Of a stretch of DNA of 64,000 nt, positions 33,159 to 42,483 are shown in pieces. A program made the position numbers and the translations under genes. The DNA comes from Paractinoplanes pyxinae (lineage in GTDB: Bacteria > Actinomycetota > Actinomycetes > Mycobacteriales > Micromonosporaceae), in contig NZ_JAPNTZ010000008.1 in assembly GCF_026626335.1 (NCBI RefSeq), positions 1 through 64,000 on the forward strand. The letters are read 5' to 3'. Position 1 is the first letter of the stretch. Each line of letters opens with the position of its first letter. The notes under the pieces are model-generated. The model was given only the letters and a program-made list of their open reading frames with translations, was not told the origin of the DNA and ran no database searches.

Positions 33159-34034
33159 TTACTTGACCGCGCCGGCGGTCATTCCGGCGCGGATGTGCCG
33201 TTGGAACGCGACATAGGCGACCAGCACCGGCAGCATGGCAATGGTCAGGCCGGCGAACAGGCCGCTCCAGTCGCTGCGATACCCCTGGCTGACCGACAGG
33301 GCGGCCAGACCCTGCGCCAGGACGTACCGGTCCGGGTCGGGATTGAGAACCAGCGGAAGCAGGTACTGGTTCCAGAGCCCGAGGAAATTGAAGATGCCGA
33401 CCGCGACCAGACCCGGCCGGGCCAGCGGCAGCATGACGCGGAAGAACACCGCGCCGTGCGAGCAGCCGTCCAGGAAAGCCGCCTCGGCGATCTCGCTCGG
33501 CAGCGTACGGAAAAAGGAATGCAGAAAGAAAACCGTGAAGGGCACGGCGTACGCGGTGTAGACCAGAATCAAGCCGGCGTACGTGCCGAGCAGGCCCAGC
33601 TGCTGCACCACGAAGAACAGCGGCACCAGCGCCAGAAACACGGGGAAGAACATCGCCGCGACGAATACGTAATAGATCAGCCGGTTGCCGCGAAATTCGT
33701 AACGGGCCAGCGCGTACGCAACCAGTGAGCCCAGCAGCATAGTGAGCACAAGAGCCGCGCCCACGACGATCAGGCTGTTGAGGAAATAGCGCCCGATGCT
33801 GGCCGCCGTCCACGCCCGCGCCCAGTTGTCCCACTGCGGCGACGCGGGCAGCGACCACGGCGAGTTCAGGATCTCGTCGTCCGTCTTGAACGAGCTGATC
33901 ACGGCCCACAGCAGCGGCAACGCCGTTACGACAGCCCAGCAGAACATCGCGATCCCGGGCAAGGGATTTGTCCGTTTCGTCGCCGGCGAAGGCGGCGCCT
34001 CGACAGGCGTGCGACGGGTTTGCAGAAGCGTCAT
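33159..34034 (-). CDS. Sugar ABC transporter permease (NgcG/MalG-like)
   Basis: A 291-residue inner-membrane permease of the CUT1 family with six helices and the EAA loop (EIAEAAFLDGCSHGAVFFRV). It pairs with the preceding permease to carry the sugar delivered by the binding protein. The ATG at 34034 overlaps the previous stop (ATGA); longer upstream frames only read through the neighbouring permease. No ATPase gene is present here; CUT1 systems often share an MsiK-type ATPase encoded elsewhere. Confidence 0.92.
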   Translation of the reverse strand: MTLLQTRRTPVEAPPSPATKRTNPLPGIAMFCWAVVTALPLLWAVISSFKTDDEILNSPWSLPASPQWDNWARAWTAASIGRYFLNSLIVVGAALVLTMLLGSLVAYALARYEFRGNRLIYYVFVAAMFFPVFLALVPLFFVVQQLGLLGTYAGLILVYTAYAVPFTVFFLHSFFRTLPSEIAEAAFLDGCSHGAVFFRVMLPLARPGLVAVGIFNFLGLWNQYLLPLVLNPDPDRYVLAQGLAALSVSQGYRSDWSGLFAGLTIAMLPVLVAYVAFQRHIRAGMTAGAVK

Positions 34035-34921
34035 GCCAACTCCAACCGCTCGCGCCGGCCCGACCGCAGGGCAAGAACAGCCAGCGTCAAAGTGGCGAAG
34101 AACAACGCCACTCCCATCGCCGACGCGTAGCCGAATTTCCCGTACGTGAAAGCGGTCCGATAAAGCGACAGCCCGATCACTTCGGTCGCCCCGTCCGGTC
34201 CCCCAGGTCCAACTGTCATCACCTGGACCACCGCGAAAGCGTCGAGCGCCGCGATCCCCAGATAGACAAAGGCGACCTGCACCGACTCCCGGACAAGCGG
34301 CAGCGTGACTCTCGAGAAAGTCGCCCATTTACCGGCCCCGTCGAGCAGAGCCGCCTCGAACAACTCCCGCGGAATCCCCTCGATGGCCGCGCTGAACAAC
34401 ACGACATAGAACCCGACCGACGACCAGACCAGCACCGCCATCACGGCCACGAGCGCGAACGCCGGCTCGGCCAGCCACGAATGCGCCAGCCCACCCAGCC
34501 CCACCGCCCGCAATCCCGAATTGAGCAGCCCGGTGTTGGGGTTGTAGACGAACCCCCACAACACCGCGATCACCACGAGCGACAGCAACTGCGGGAAGAA
34601 GAAGACGATCCGATAGCCCTGCCCGATCCGCGCCGACGACGTGCGCAGCATCGAGGCCAGGAAAAGCCCGATCGCAATGGTCACCAGCGGCACGACGATG
34701 AGCAGCAAAGCGTTGTTGCGCACCGCGTCGAGAAACAGGGAGTCGCCGCCGAGGCGGACGTAGTTGTCCGCCCCGACGAACCGCGCCTCGCCGGCCACCC
34801 CGGTCCAGTCGGTCAACGACAGCCAGAACGCCTGCGCGTACGGCGACAGCACGAAGACGACGTGCAGCACCAGGGCCGGCACCAGCGCGCCGAGCAGGAA
34901 CCGCCAGCGGCCGTGTTTCAT
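34031..34921 (-). CDS. Sugar ABC transporter permease (NgcF/MalF-like)
   Basis: A 296-residue CUT1 permease: the first helix is LLGALVPALVLHVVFVLSPYA (split: LLGALVPALV then LHVVFVLSPYA), and the EAA loop is ELFEAALLDGAGKWATFSRV. It is translated directly after the binding protein; the TGA and ATG share one base (TGATG at 34921). Together with the second permease it forms the membrane channel of the chitobiose/GlcNAc-type importer. Confidence 0.92.
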   Translation of the reverse strand: MKHGRWRFLLGALVPALVLHVVFVLSPYAQAFWLSLTDWTGVAGEARFVGADNYVRLGGDSLFLDAVRNNALLLIVVPLVTIAIGLFLASMLRTSSARIGQGYRIVFFFPQLLSLVVIAVLWGFVYNPNTGLLNSGLRAVGLGGLAHSWLAEPAFALVAVMAVLVWSSVGFYVVLFSAAIEGIPRELFEAALLDGAGKWATFSRVTLPLVRESVQVAFVYLGIAALDAFAVVQVMTVGPGGPDGATEVIGLSLYRTAFTYGKFGYASAMGVALFFATLTLAVLALRSGRRERLELA

Positions 34922-36339
34922 CAGCGGGTGAACTTCGTGACGGACGAGTCCTTGGCCACCGCGTCGGCCGCCTTCTGGATGCGGGTCGACCAGTCGGCCG
35001 GGCTGATCCGCTTGTTGACCAGCTCGCCCGTCGCGTCGTCGACCGCCTTGGCCAGGGGCGCGTACCACGTACGGAATCGGTAGGTGAAGGTGTCGGACCC
35101 GGCCGCCGTGACCGCATCGCGCACCGAGCCCAGCCCCGACGAGAGCGTGAGCCCGTCGGTGGCCCCGGCCACGGCCGGCAGGGTGCTGTTGGCCTCGGCG
35201 AACGCGGTGGCCGACTGCTTCGAGAACAGGATCCGCAGGTACTCCTGGCCGCCGGCGGCGTTCTTGGCCTTCGCCGGCACCAGGAACGACTCGCTGCTGG
35301 CGGCCTGCACCGCGGTCACCGGCAGCTGGTCCGACGACGACCGGGCCGGCACCGTGCCCATCACCATGTCGAAGCCGGCCGGCGCGACGCCCTTCTGCTC
35401 GGCCTCGAGCCACGAGCCGCACGGGATGAACGCCGCCTTCTTCTGGCACCACGCGGCCTGGGCCTCGGTGTGCGACAGCGCCTCCGAGCCGCTCATCAGG
35501 TAGCCCTGCCCGGCCAGCTCGGCGAACGCGGTGGCCGCCTGCACGAGCCCGTCCTGTTTCCACGCGCCCGGCTGCAGATTGTCGACCGCCTTGACCAGGT
35601 CGGGCCCGCCCGCCTTGGCCGCCATCGAGAGCAGTGGGTCGTTGATGTACTCCGGGTACTTGCCCTGGTAGGTCCAGGGGGCGACGCCCGCCTTCTTGAT
35701 CTCGGCGCACAGCGCCACCATCTCGTCCCACGTCTTCGGGTACGTCCAGCCGCGGTCGGCGAACAGCGACTTCGAATACCAGACACCCCACACCGTGTAC
35801 GTGAAATTGAGCGCCACGGTCTTGCCGGCGAACGTGCCGTCGTCGACCACGCCGGGCAGCAGCGTGTCGCGCACCTTCTTGCCGGGCTGGTCGAGGCTTG
35901 GCGCGTCCAGCAGGTCGGCCAGGTCGGTCACCTGGTTGGCGCTCACGAGCGTGGCGATGTCGAGCCGGCCGGCGCCGGTGTTGTCGACGACGTCGGGCGG
36001 GGTGCCGGCCACGAAGCGGGGCTGCATGGCCTCGCCGACCTTCTGCAGGCCCTTGTGGTCGATCTTGGCGGACGGGTACTTCTGCTGGTACGTGGCCTCG
36101 GCTTTCACCGCGTACTCGTCGCCGTACCCGCCCTTGAAGACGACCACCTCGAGCGGGGCGTCGGCCTTGACCCCGAGCGGGTTCTCGGTCGTCTTCTCGG
36201 CGCCGCTGTCTTTCGCTCCGCCGGTGTCCTCCTTGCCGGAGGTGACACAGCCGCCCAACGCCGGTATGGAGAGGACTGCAGCCGTTTTCAATACCGTCCG
36301 TCGGCTGGGATAGGGTCTGACCTGGGAATCAGGGTTCAT
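34921..36339 (-). CDS. NgcE-like sugar-binding lipoprotein
   Basis: A 472-residue extracytoplasmic solute-binding protein. A twin-arginine lipoprotein signal (SRRTVLKTAAVLS, lipobox ALGG-Cys31) anchors it to the membrane outer face. The mature part opens NPLGVKADAPLEVVVFKGGYGDEYA and continues with GLQKVGEAMQPRFVAGTPPDVVDN; by memory this matches the NgcE N-acetylglucosamine/diacetylchitobiose-binding family. It lies 15 nt after the SIS gene and starts the transporter trio. Confidence 0.87.
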   Translation of the reverse strand: MNPDSQVRPYPSRRTVLKTAAVLSIPALGGCVTSGKEDTGGAKDSGAEKTTENPLGVKADAPLEVVVFKGGYGDEYAVKAEATYQQKYPSAKIDHKGLQKVGEAMQPRFVAGTPPDVVDNTGAGRLDIATLVSANQVTDLADLLDAPSLDQPGKKVRDTLLPGVVDDGTFAGKTVALNFTYTVWGVWYSKSLFADRGWTYPKTWDEMVALCAEIKKAGVAPWTYQGKYPEYINDPLLSMAAKAGGPDLVKAVDNLQPGAWKQDGLVQAATAFAELAGQGYLMSGSEALSHTEAQAAWCQKKAAFIPCGSWLEAEQKGVAPAGFDMVMGTVPARSSSDQLPVTAVQAASSESFLVPAKAKNAAGGQEYLRILFSKQSATAFAEANSTLPAVAGATDGLTLSSGLGSVRDAVTAAGSDTFTYRFRTWYAPLAKAVDDATGELVNKRISPADWSTRIQKAADAVAKDSSVTKFTR

Positions 36340-36354
36340 GACGGGCTCTGCCTC

Positions 36355-37107
36355 CTATGCGGTGCGCCGGATGCGCCCGGCGTACCGCGCCTCAATTTCC
36401 GCGTTGTGTTCCTTGCCGCCGGGCACGTTGTCCGACAGGTAGACGGGCGGGGTGATCCCCGCCGCGAGCAGGCGAGCCACCACCTCGGTGACGATCTGCT
36501 GGGCCAGCAGGGCCGCGGTGATCGACGAGACCGCGCCGACGGCCCCTCCGCCGGGCAGGGGCAGGGTGGCATCGCCGTACGGGGCCCCGTTGTCCAGCAC
36601 CACGTCGGCGATTTCGCCGAGCTTGCGCCCGCTCGCATGCCGGCTGCTCACACCGGCCGAATGCTCGGCCGAGGTGATCGCCACGAGCTTGTGCCCGCGC
36701 TCCTTCACCAGCAGCGCCATCTCGACGACGGCGCCGTTGATGCCCGAGTTGGAGGCGATGACGAACGCGTCGTCCGGCTTGATCGGCGCCAGCTCGTACA
36801 ACCGGTGCGCGATGTCCGGGTTGCGCTCGACGGTGGGGTCGGCGAGCGCTTCGAGCGGCTCACCGCCGTACAGGACGATGTCTCGCAAAGCGATCCGGTT
36901 GGTGGGAACCAGTCCCCCCGCGCGGCCGGCGATCTCCATGGCCAGGGCCTCGGAGTGCCCGCAGCCGAAGGCCTGGATCACTCCCCCGTTCCGCACGCTC
37001 TCGGCCAGGATGTCGGCGGCCTGCTGTTTCTGCTCGTCCTGGCCGCCGCCGACCTTCTTCACGGCGGCCTCGATTTGTCTGAGGTAGTCGGTGCTGGTGA
37101 CGCTCAC
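36355..37107 (-). CDS. SIS-domain phosphosugar-binding protein
   Basis: A 250-residue single SIS-domain protein (UPF0309-like). The phosphosugar pocket is suggested by QAFGCGHSEALAMEIAGRAGG and IASNSGINGAVVEMALLVKE. It probably isomerises or binds an amino-sugar phosphate formed from the imported sugar. It starts with GTG overlapping the RpiR regulator stop (GTGA), so regulator and enzyme are co-translated, and it precedes ngcE by 15 nt. Confidence 0.87.
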   Translation of the reverse strand: MSVTSTDYLRQIEAAVKKVGGGQDEQKQQAADILAESVRNGGVIQAFGCGHSEALAMEIAGRAGGLVPTNRIALRDIVLYGGEPLEALADPTVERNPDIAHRLYELAPIKPDDAFVIASNSGINGAVVEMALLVKERGHKLVAITSAEHSAGVSSRHASGRKLGEIADVVLDNGAPYGDATLPLPGGGAVGAVSSITAALLAQQIVTEVVARLLAAGITPPVYLSDNVPGGKEHNAEIEARYAGRIRRTA

Positions 37108-38039
37108 GGCTGTCCTTTCGAACGCCCGCGCTTGCGGGTGGGAATCTTCTCGGGCAGTCGGTGGGCGTCGACCGCGCGCACGGTCAGCTCCAGCGCGTCG
37201 GCGGTCCGCTCGTAGGTGCGCTGGGCGACCGCGACGTAGATCGTGTCGAGCACCAGCAGCTGCGAGTGCAGCGCGGACAAGGCGGCCAGGCGGAACGTCG
37301 TCTCCTGCACGGCGGTGGTGAAGACGACGTCGGCGATCTCGGCCAGCGGCGACCGGCTGAAACTCGTGACGGCGACGGTCAGCGCGCCGTGATCGGCGGC
37401 CTCGGCCAACGTTTCGATCACTTCCCGCGTACGACCGGAATGGCTCAGCCCGATTGCGACATCACCCGGCAGCAGCAACGCCGCGTTGGTCAGAGCAGTG
37501 TGCGAGTCGGTGCGATGCCAGACGGGCACGCGGATCCGCTCCAGCCGGAACGCCATCTCGCGGGCCGAGGTGCCGCTGGAGCCCAGCCCGAAGATCTCGA
37601 CCCGCTTGGCCTCGGCGATCGCGGCCGCGACCTGCTCGACGGCGGCCACGTCCAAGCCGGCCGCCGTGTCCTGAATGGCCCGCGTGTCGGCGGCAGTCAC
37701 TACCGCGAGTACGTCGGTCAGCGGGTCGCCCGGCGCGATGTCGCCGCTGATGTCGGTCTCCCACCGCGCCTGCTCGGCCCGCCCGGTCTCGGTGGCGATG
37801 GCCACCCGCAGGTTGGCGTAGCCCTTGAACCCCAGCGTGCGGCTGAACCGGGTGACCGTCGCGGTCGAGGTGCCCGACCGCTCGGCCAGGTCGACGATGC
37901 TGGCGTGCGCCGCGGTCTCCGGATCGGCCAGAATGGTCTCGGCGATGCGCGCCAGCGCCTCCGGCATCTGCGCCCCCTCGATGCGCAGCCGCCCGAGCAG
38001 GCCTCCGCTCTCACCCGTCACGTCGGTCATCCTTTTCAT
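37104..38039 (-). CDS. MurR/RpiR-family regulator
   Basis: A 311-residue regulator: an N-terminal HTH_6 domain (IVDLAERSGTSTATVTRFSRTLGFKGY, split: IVDLAERSGTSTATVT then RFSRTLGFKGY) at about 45-75 and a C-terminal SIS domain (IFGLGSSGTSAREMAFRLER; IGLSHSGRTREVIE) that should sense a phosphosugar. It heads the SIS-ngcEFG-GH16 operon and probably controls it and the divergent kinase. The start is uncertain: ATG 38039 and ATG 38030 both lack a good ribosome site, so a leaderless transcript is possible. Confidence 0.87.
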   Translation of the reverse strand: MKRMTDVTGESGGLLGRLRIEGAQMPEALARIAETILADPETAAHASIVDLAERSGTSTATVTRFSRTLGFKGYANLRVAIATETGRAEQARWETDISGDIAPGDPLTDVLAVVTAADTRAIQDTAAGLDVAAVEQVAAAIAEAKRVEIFGLGSSGTSAREMAFRLERIRVPVWHRTDSHTALTNAALLLPGDVAIGLSHSGRTREVIETLAEAADHGALTVAVTSFSRSPLAEIADVVFTTAVQETTFRLAALSALHSQLLVLDTIYVAVAQRTYERTADALELTVRAVDAHRLPEKIPTRKRGRSKGQP

Positions 38040-38061
38040 CAATGGCTGTTGCCGATGAAAA
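38033..38061. promoter_or_regulatory. Inverted repeat, candidate RpiR operator
   Basis: TTTTCATC (38033-38040) and GATGAAAA (38054-38061) form a perfect 8-bp inverted repeat with a 13-nt spacer. It covers the regulator start codons and lies between regulator and kinase genes. Confidence 0.4.
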
Positions 38062-38116
38062 TTACGACCGTCGACGCCTCTAGTCAATAACTGTTTCCTA
38101 TGTTTCGATCCCTTCC

Positions 38117-39031
38117 ATGGACCTGGTCGCAGGAGTGGACGCCGGCGGCACCGCCACGAAGGCCGTGGTGGCCACGCTGGACGGCACCATCGTCGGCCGC
38201 GGCGCCGCCGGCCCCGGCAACCCGCTGACGGTGGGCTTCGAGGCCGCCGCCGGGGCCGCCGCCGACGCGCTGCGAGCCGCGCTCGGCGCACTGCCGCCGT
38301 CACGGGTCGTCCGCGGCGTCGTGGGCGTGGCCGGCACGAGCAGCCTGGCGTCGGGTGACGGACTTTCCGCGTACGAACGGGCCTGGAAGGGTTTGAATCT
38401 GACCGCCCCGATGACGGTCGTGGGCGACGTGGTGACCGCATTCGCCGCCGGCAGCCCGGCGCAGTCGGGAGCCGTGCTCATCTCGGGCACGGGCGCCATC
38501 GCCGCCGAGGTGTCGGGCCAGGAAGTGGTGCGCACAGTGGACGGCAACGGCTGGCTGCTCGGCGACCACGGCTCGGGCCGCTGGATCGCTTTGGCCGCGC
38601 TCAGATCCGCCGTACGCGACTGGTCCACACCTTTCGCTGCCGCCTTGGCCCACCAGGTAGGCGCCCAGTCGTCCGACGCCTTGGTGGCCTGGGCGCAACG
38701 CCTGCCCTTCGCCGAGATCGACGCCCTGGCCCTATTGGTGTGCGCCCGAGCCCGAGCCAACGACCCCGAAGCCCGAGCCATCACCACCGCCGCCGCGACG
38801 GAGTTGATGCGCACCCTCGACGAGCTGGGCGCGGACGGCCCAGTCGTGCTGGCCGGCAGCCTGCTGACGCACGACACGCCCGTACAGGAAGAGGTGATGT
38901 CGGCCCTGCGGGCTCGCGCTATCGAGTTCGCCGTCAGCCGCGACCCGGCGGCCGGCGCAGCCTGGCTTGCAGCCCGCGACTTGGGCTCACTTCCCTCAGC
39001 CGCCCTGCACAACGCCTTGCTACCCCACTGA
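38117..39031 (+). CDS. N-acetylglucosamine kinase-like (BadF/BcrAD ATPase family)
   Basis: A 304-residue sugar kinase of the ASKHA fold. The phosphate-1 loop is VAGVDAGGTATKAVVA (residues ~4-19), and the adenosine-side motifs are AVLISGTGAIAAEV and GDHGSGRWI. Family members phosphorylate GlcNAc or related amino sugars. Divergence from the RpiR-SIS-transporter operon supports a role in trapping the imported sugar. The ATG follows 12 nt after an ATG-like region with weak ribosome pairing. Confidence 0.88.
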   Translation: MDLVAGVDAGGTATKAVVATLDGTIVGRGAAGPGNPLTVGFEAAAGAAADALRAALGALPPSRVVRGVVGVAGTSSLASGDGLSAYERAWKGLNLTAPMTVVGDVVTAFAAGSPAQSGAVLISGTGAIAAEVSGQEVVRTVDGNGWLLGDHGSGRWIALAALRSAVRDWSTPFAAALAHQVGAQSSDALVAWAQRLPFAEIDALALLVCARARANDPEARAITTAAATELMRTLDELGADGPVVLAGSLLTHDTPVQEEVMSALRARAIEFAVSRDPAAGAAWLAARDLGSLPSAALHNALLPH

Positions 39032-39881
39032 CCGCCACGGCGACCTGGGACCTCTCCAGCATCCCCGCCGACGCCGACGCCGACCCGACCAGCTGCTCAC
39101 CAACCACCCCACCCCGCCCAACCAGGGGGCGGGCCCGACACTACGCCGCGCCCCCGGCGGAAAGTGAGTTATCCACAAGGGACGGCGGGTGACGTGAGTG
39201 ACATATCGCGGTCCGGACAGCCCGGCGAGCGCGTGGTCAGCCCATGGCAGTCTGTCGACACGACCGGCTCGTGATCACCGGCGAGGATCCCCAGGGCCTG
39301 CGACTGCTCAACGCAACTAGTGCCGCCTCCGCGAGCTCGACGGGGTCCGACTTCCAGTCACTGAGGCGGATGCCCGCAACGGCGACGCCACGGTTGTTGC
39401 CCGCAACGGCGAAGGGACCATCGGCGTCGGCAGCGATTGGTACGACCGGGAGATTCCCGTCGCCGTCCACGTGACCGGCGCGAAGTTGGTGGCGGTCGAA
39501 GCATTGCTCCCGCAGCTGTCCACCGCAGTCCGCCGCCTACCCCGCAACGCCAAGCCGGGCGCCCTGCGGGAGCGCATCGAGATGCTGCCTCGCCGTGCTG
39601 AAACTGTAAGCGCCCGAGGTGCTGAGCGGGGACCCCGGACGCAGTGGCCCGAGTTCTCGAGGCGGGCGCCGGACCAGCGGAGTGGGTGTCAGCGGCACCA
39701 CCCGTAGCCGACGAATCCAACGCCGTGCTGCTGCGCGGGCGAGTCGCGCCCGCTCCTTCAACAGCACTGCGCAAGGCCCTCGATGGAAACGCGGAATTAG
39801 GCGAAAGGGTCCCAGGCTCCAGCAACTCCATAGCTGCACGCGACCCGGCGCTGGGGCTGCCGGGCCGCGCTCAGCCGGGCA
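39032..39881. other. Gene-poor region with an ambiguous coding remnant
   Basis: No intact gene is supported here. Two overlapping stretches with codon-like base use exist. The minus-strand frame 39470-39237 has a start and stop and contains VAGNNRGVAVAGIRLSDWKS. The plus-strand frame 39321-39707 contains VEALLPQLSTAVRRLPRNAK but lacks an early start. A further plus frame from GTG 39644 to 39913 runs into the convergent protease gene. Confidence 0.45.
39237..39707. pseudogene. Possible degraded small gene(s), strand uncertain
   Basis: The minus frame (39470-39237, 77 codons) and the plus frame (39321-39707) both have about 75-80% G/C at third positions over part of their length, so neither can be excluded. 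The plus frame begins after a stop with no ATG/GTG until 39471, as in a truncated gene. I do not recognise either product. Confidence 0.35.
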
Positions 39882-40628
39882 TCAGGCTGGGAGGCCGCCG
39901 ACCTGGGTGTTGACCCAGGCTCGGATGGACGGCAGGTCGCCGTAGATGGAGGGGGCTGTGGCGCACGTCGAGCTGCTGTTGCCGGCTCGGCTGGTGACGC
40001 CGATCAGGTTCCAGCGGCCGCTCACCGAGCGCACCTGGGGGCCGCCCGAGTCGCCGTAGCAGGCGCCGGAATTGCCGTTCGTGTTGTTGGTGCAGATCTC
40101 GTACGCGGCGTCGATGCCGGCGCAGCGGCTGTCGGAGACGATCGACGTGTCGAGCTGGTGGGCCACGGTCGGCGACGAGCCGCAGCCGCGCGGGGCGCAC
40201 GTCTGGCCCCAGCCGATGATGCGGGTGGCCGTGCCGACCGCCCCCGAGGTGGTCGGGATGGGCGCCGGGGCGTAGCTGACCGACGTGGTGAGCTCGAACA
40301 ACTTCACGTCGATGCGCGGGTGGCTGACCGCCCGGCGGACCGGGACGACCGTGCCGCCGCTGCTGCGGTTGGTGCTTCCCACGCGTACGGAGGAAGGGGT
40401 CGGGCAATGCTTGGCGGTGACCACCCAGTTCGCCTTGATCAGCGAGCCGGTGCAGCCCGACGTGTAGACCATGAACGGGTAGTTCTCGGTGGCCGGCTGA
40501 CCGCCGACGACGTTGCTGCCCACGCCGGGGTCGGCCGTCGGCGCGGCGACCGCTGACGCGGCCGGGGAGAGCAGACCCGCGGCGAGCACGCTCGCGGCGG
40601 TGAGCAGGGTCCGGGCGAGGAGGCGCAT
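39882..40628 (-). CDS. Secreted trypsin-like serine protease
   Basis: A 248-residue S1-family protease. The signal peptide spans ~1-29 (ASAVAA). The zymogen-like start is NVVGGQPA, and the triad lies in TAKHC (His), RIDVKLFEL (Asp) and GACYGDSGGPQV (Ser). Paired cysteines flank the active site, as usual. It should digest extracellular protein. The start at 40628 has AGGA about 8 nt upstream. Family length is normal; no extra domains. Confidence 0.9.
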   Translation of the reverse strand: MRLLARTLLTAASVLAAGLLSPAASAVAAPTADPGVGSNVVGGQPATENYPFMVYTSGCTGSLIKANWVVTAKHCPTPSSVRVGSTNRSSGGTVVPVRRAVSHPRIDVKLFELTTSVSYAPAPIPTTSGAVGTATRIIGWGQTCAPRGCGSSPTVAHQLDTSIVSDSRCAGIDAAYEICTNNTNGNSGACYGDSGGPQVRSVSGRWNLIGVTSRAGNSSSTCATAPSIYGDLPSIRAWVNTQVGGLPA

Positions 40629-40811
40629 GAGGGACGTCCTGTCTGACCGGTGGGGGTGATGATGGGCCGGCGGCCCGGCCACACGCTAACCCTGAATCGA
40701 TGTCTGTCGATACATGTCAGCTCGGGCCTATCTCGGGGTGATGGAAGTTGTCGGATCGGGGCAGGGCCGTTCGTGGGGTAGATGAAGGAAGCCAACGGGA
40801 AGGGAACTGCC

Positions 40812-41396
40812 ATGACCGCCACGTACACCTGGGATGTCTTCTCCACGCTCGACGGATTCGGCTCGTACGCCGAGCCCGGCGACTGGGGCGGCTACTGGAG
40901 CAAGCAGGGGCCTGAACTGCTCGCGCACCGGGCTGCCCTGTTCGACACCCCGCAGCGGATGGTCTACGGGGCCACGACCTTCCGCGAGATGGCCGAGATC
41001 ATGTCGTCCGGCCTCGACCCCAACGCGCTCGACGAGTGGAACATCCGGACGATGCGCTCCCCCGCCACCGTCATCTCGTCCACGCTGACGGACACGCTCG
41101 GCTGGCCCGACGCGACCATCGTGAGCGGGGACGCCGCCGAGACCGTGGCCCGGCTCAAGAAAGAGTCGGACGTGCCGCTGCGCTCGCAGGCCAGCCTGTC
41201 GCTGAACCGCTCGCTGATGGCGGCCGGCCTGGTCGACCGCATCCAGGTGACGATCTTCCCCGTCATCTCCGGGCGGACCGGCATCAGCCCCATCCTGGCC
41301 GGCGCGGCCGACTTCGACCTGGAACTGCTCGAGGCCCGTACGCTCGACGGCCGCACCCAGGAACTGGTCTACCGCCCCACCCTGCGCCGCAGATAG
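40812..41396 (+). CDS. Dihydrofolate reductase-like (RibD C-terminal) protein
   Basis: A 194-residue protein of the RibD C-terminal/dihydrofolate reductase-like family, common in actinobacteria as small NADPH-dependent reductases of unknown substrate. Visible features are YTWDVFSTLDGFGSYAEP at the start, the nucleotide segment VYGATTFREMAEIM and the closing FPVISGRTGISPILAGAADF. The start at 40812 follows AAGGGA with 8 nt spacing; an in-frame ATG at 40782 is less likely. The 3' end overlaps the convergent DoxX-like gene by 28 bp. Confidence 0.85.
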   Translation: MTATYTWDVFSTLDGFGSYAEPGDWGGYWSKQGPELLAHRAALFDTPQRMVYGATTFREMAEIMSSGLDPNALDEWNIRTMRSPATVISSTLTDTLGWPDATIVSGDAAETVARLKKESDVPLRSQASLSLNRSLMAAGLVDRIQVTIFPVISGRTGISPILAGAADFDLELLEARTLDGRTQELVYRPTLRRR

Positions 41397-41776
41397 GGCA
41401 CGGCGCCCGTCACGACCAGGGCCCACACCACGAGCAGGGGCTGGAAGAGCAGCCGGATCGCCCGGGCGGCATCGGTGTCGAGGCCGAAGCCGTCCCGGTG
41501 CTCGGTGAACTGGGCGATGTTGCCGGGCAGGATCGCCACGAAGAACAGGGCGGTGACCACACCCACGAAGGCCCGGGCGGGCTGCCGCCACGTGACGAGC
41601 AGAGCCAGCGCGAGGCACAGCTCCACCACGCCGGACGCGATCACCACGAAGTTCTCGTCGAGCGGCACCCAGGACGGCACCTGAGCCTGGAACTCCAAGC
41701 GCGCGAACGTCAGGTGGGCCGTGCCGGTGAACAACAGGAAAGCGCCCAGCACGATCTGCCCCGCCGTCCGCACCAT
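41369..41776 (-). CDS. DoxX-like membrane protein
   Basis: A 135-residue protein with four membrane helices. It opens GQIVLGAFLLFTGTAHLTF and contains VIASGVVELCLALALL, the pattern of DoxX/DoxD-like proteins, which are small inner-membrane proteins of unclear redox role. It ends on a basic tail. It converges on the reductase gene and lies divergently 54 bp from the acetyltransferase gene. Confidence 0.82.
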   Translation of the reverse strand: MVRTAGQIVLGAFLLFTGTAHLTFARLEFQAQVPSWVPLDENFVVIASGVVELCLALALLVTWRQPARAFVGVVTALFFVAILPGNIAQFTEHRDGFGLDTDAARAIRLLFQPLLVVWALVVTGAVPYLRRRVGR

Positions 41777-41829
41777 GGCCGCACCTTAACTCGGTGGCCG
41801 GGCGGCCGCCGGTGTGTGATCGTCGCTGG

Positions 41830-42402
41830 GTGGCTCAGCCGATTCTGCGTACCGACCGCCTCGTGATGGTCCCGCTGGCCGACGAGCACCTTGAACTGGA
41901 GGTCGAACTCGACGCCGACCCGGAGGTGCTGCGGTATCTGTGGGGCCGAGCCCGCTCCCGCGCGGAGGTGGAAGCCAGCCATGCGGAGCGGATGGCACTC
42001 GGCCGCAAGATCGAAGGCCTGGGCTACTGGATGGCCTTCGACGCCGGCGACAACTTCGTCGGGCTGATGATGCTCCCGCCGACCCACGGCCCCGACCAGC
42101 CCGACGACCCGTCCGTCGCCGAACTCGGCTACCGCCTGGTCCGGCGCTTCTGGCGGCAGGGCCTGGCCAGCGAGGCCTCCCGGGCGCTGCTGGAGCACGC
42201 GTTCGGCACCGTCGGCCAGAGCCGGGTGATCGCCCAGACCATGGCCGTGAACGCCGGTTCCCGGGGCGTCATGCAGGCCGTGGGCATGCGACACGTACGC
42301 ACGTTCTTCCCGACCTGGGACGACCCCCTGCCCGGCACGGAGGAGGGCGAGGTCGAGTACGAGATCACCCGCGACATGTGGCAGCGGCGTACTGTCGGCT
42401 AG
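41830..42402 (+). CDS. GNAT-family N-acetyltransferase (RimJ-like)
   Basis: A 190-residue acetyltransferase_3-type GNAT: PILRTDRLVMVPLADEHLEL at the start, AELGYRLVRRFWRQGLASEAS as the acetyl-CoA loop and NAGSRGVMQAVGMRHV as the last motif. It probably acetylates a small molecule or a protein N-terminus. GTG 41830 is chosen because the domain begins there; GTG 41794 is also in frame. No clear ribosome site is visible. Confidence 0.85.
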   Translation: MAQPILRTDRLVMVPLADEHLELEVELDADPEVLRYLWGRARSRAEVEASHAERMALGRKIEGLGYWMAFDAGDNFVGLMMLPPTHGPDQPDDPSVAELGYRLVRRFWRQGLASEASRALLEHAFGTVGQSRVIAQTMAVNAGSRGVMQAVGMRHVRTFFPTWDDPLPGTEEGEVEYEITRDMWQRRTVG

Positions 42403-42483
42403 TTGACACCAAGGGTGTTCATCTGATCACCGAGCGCGGCCGTACCCCGTCGCAGAAGCCGCTGCGACGAGGTGTGAGGACCC

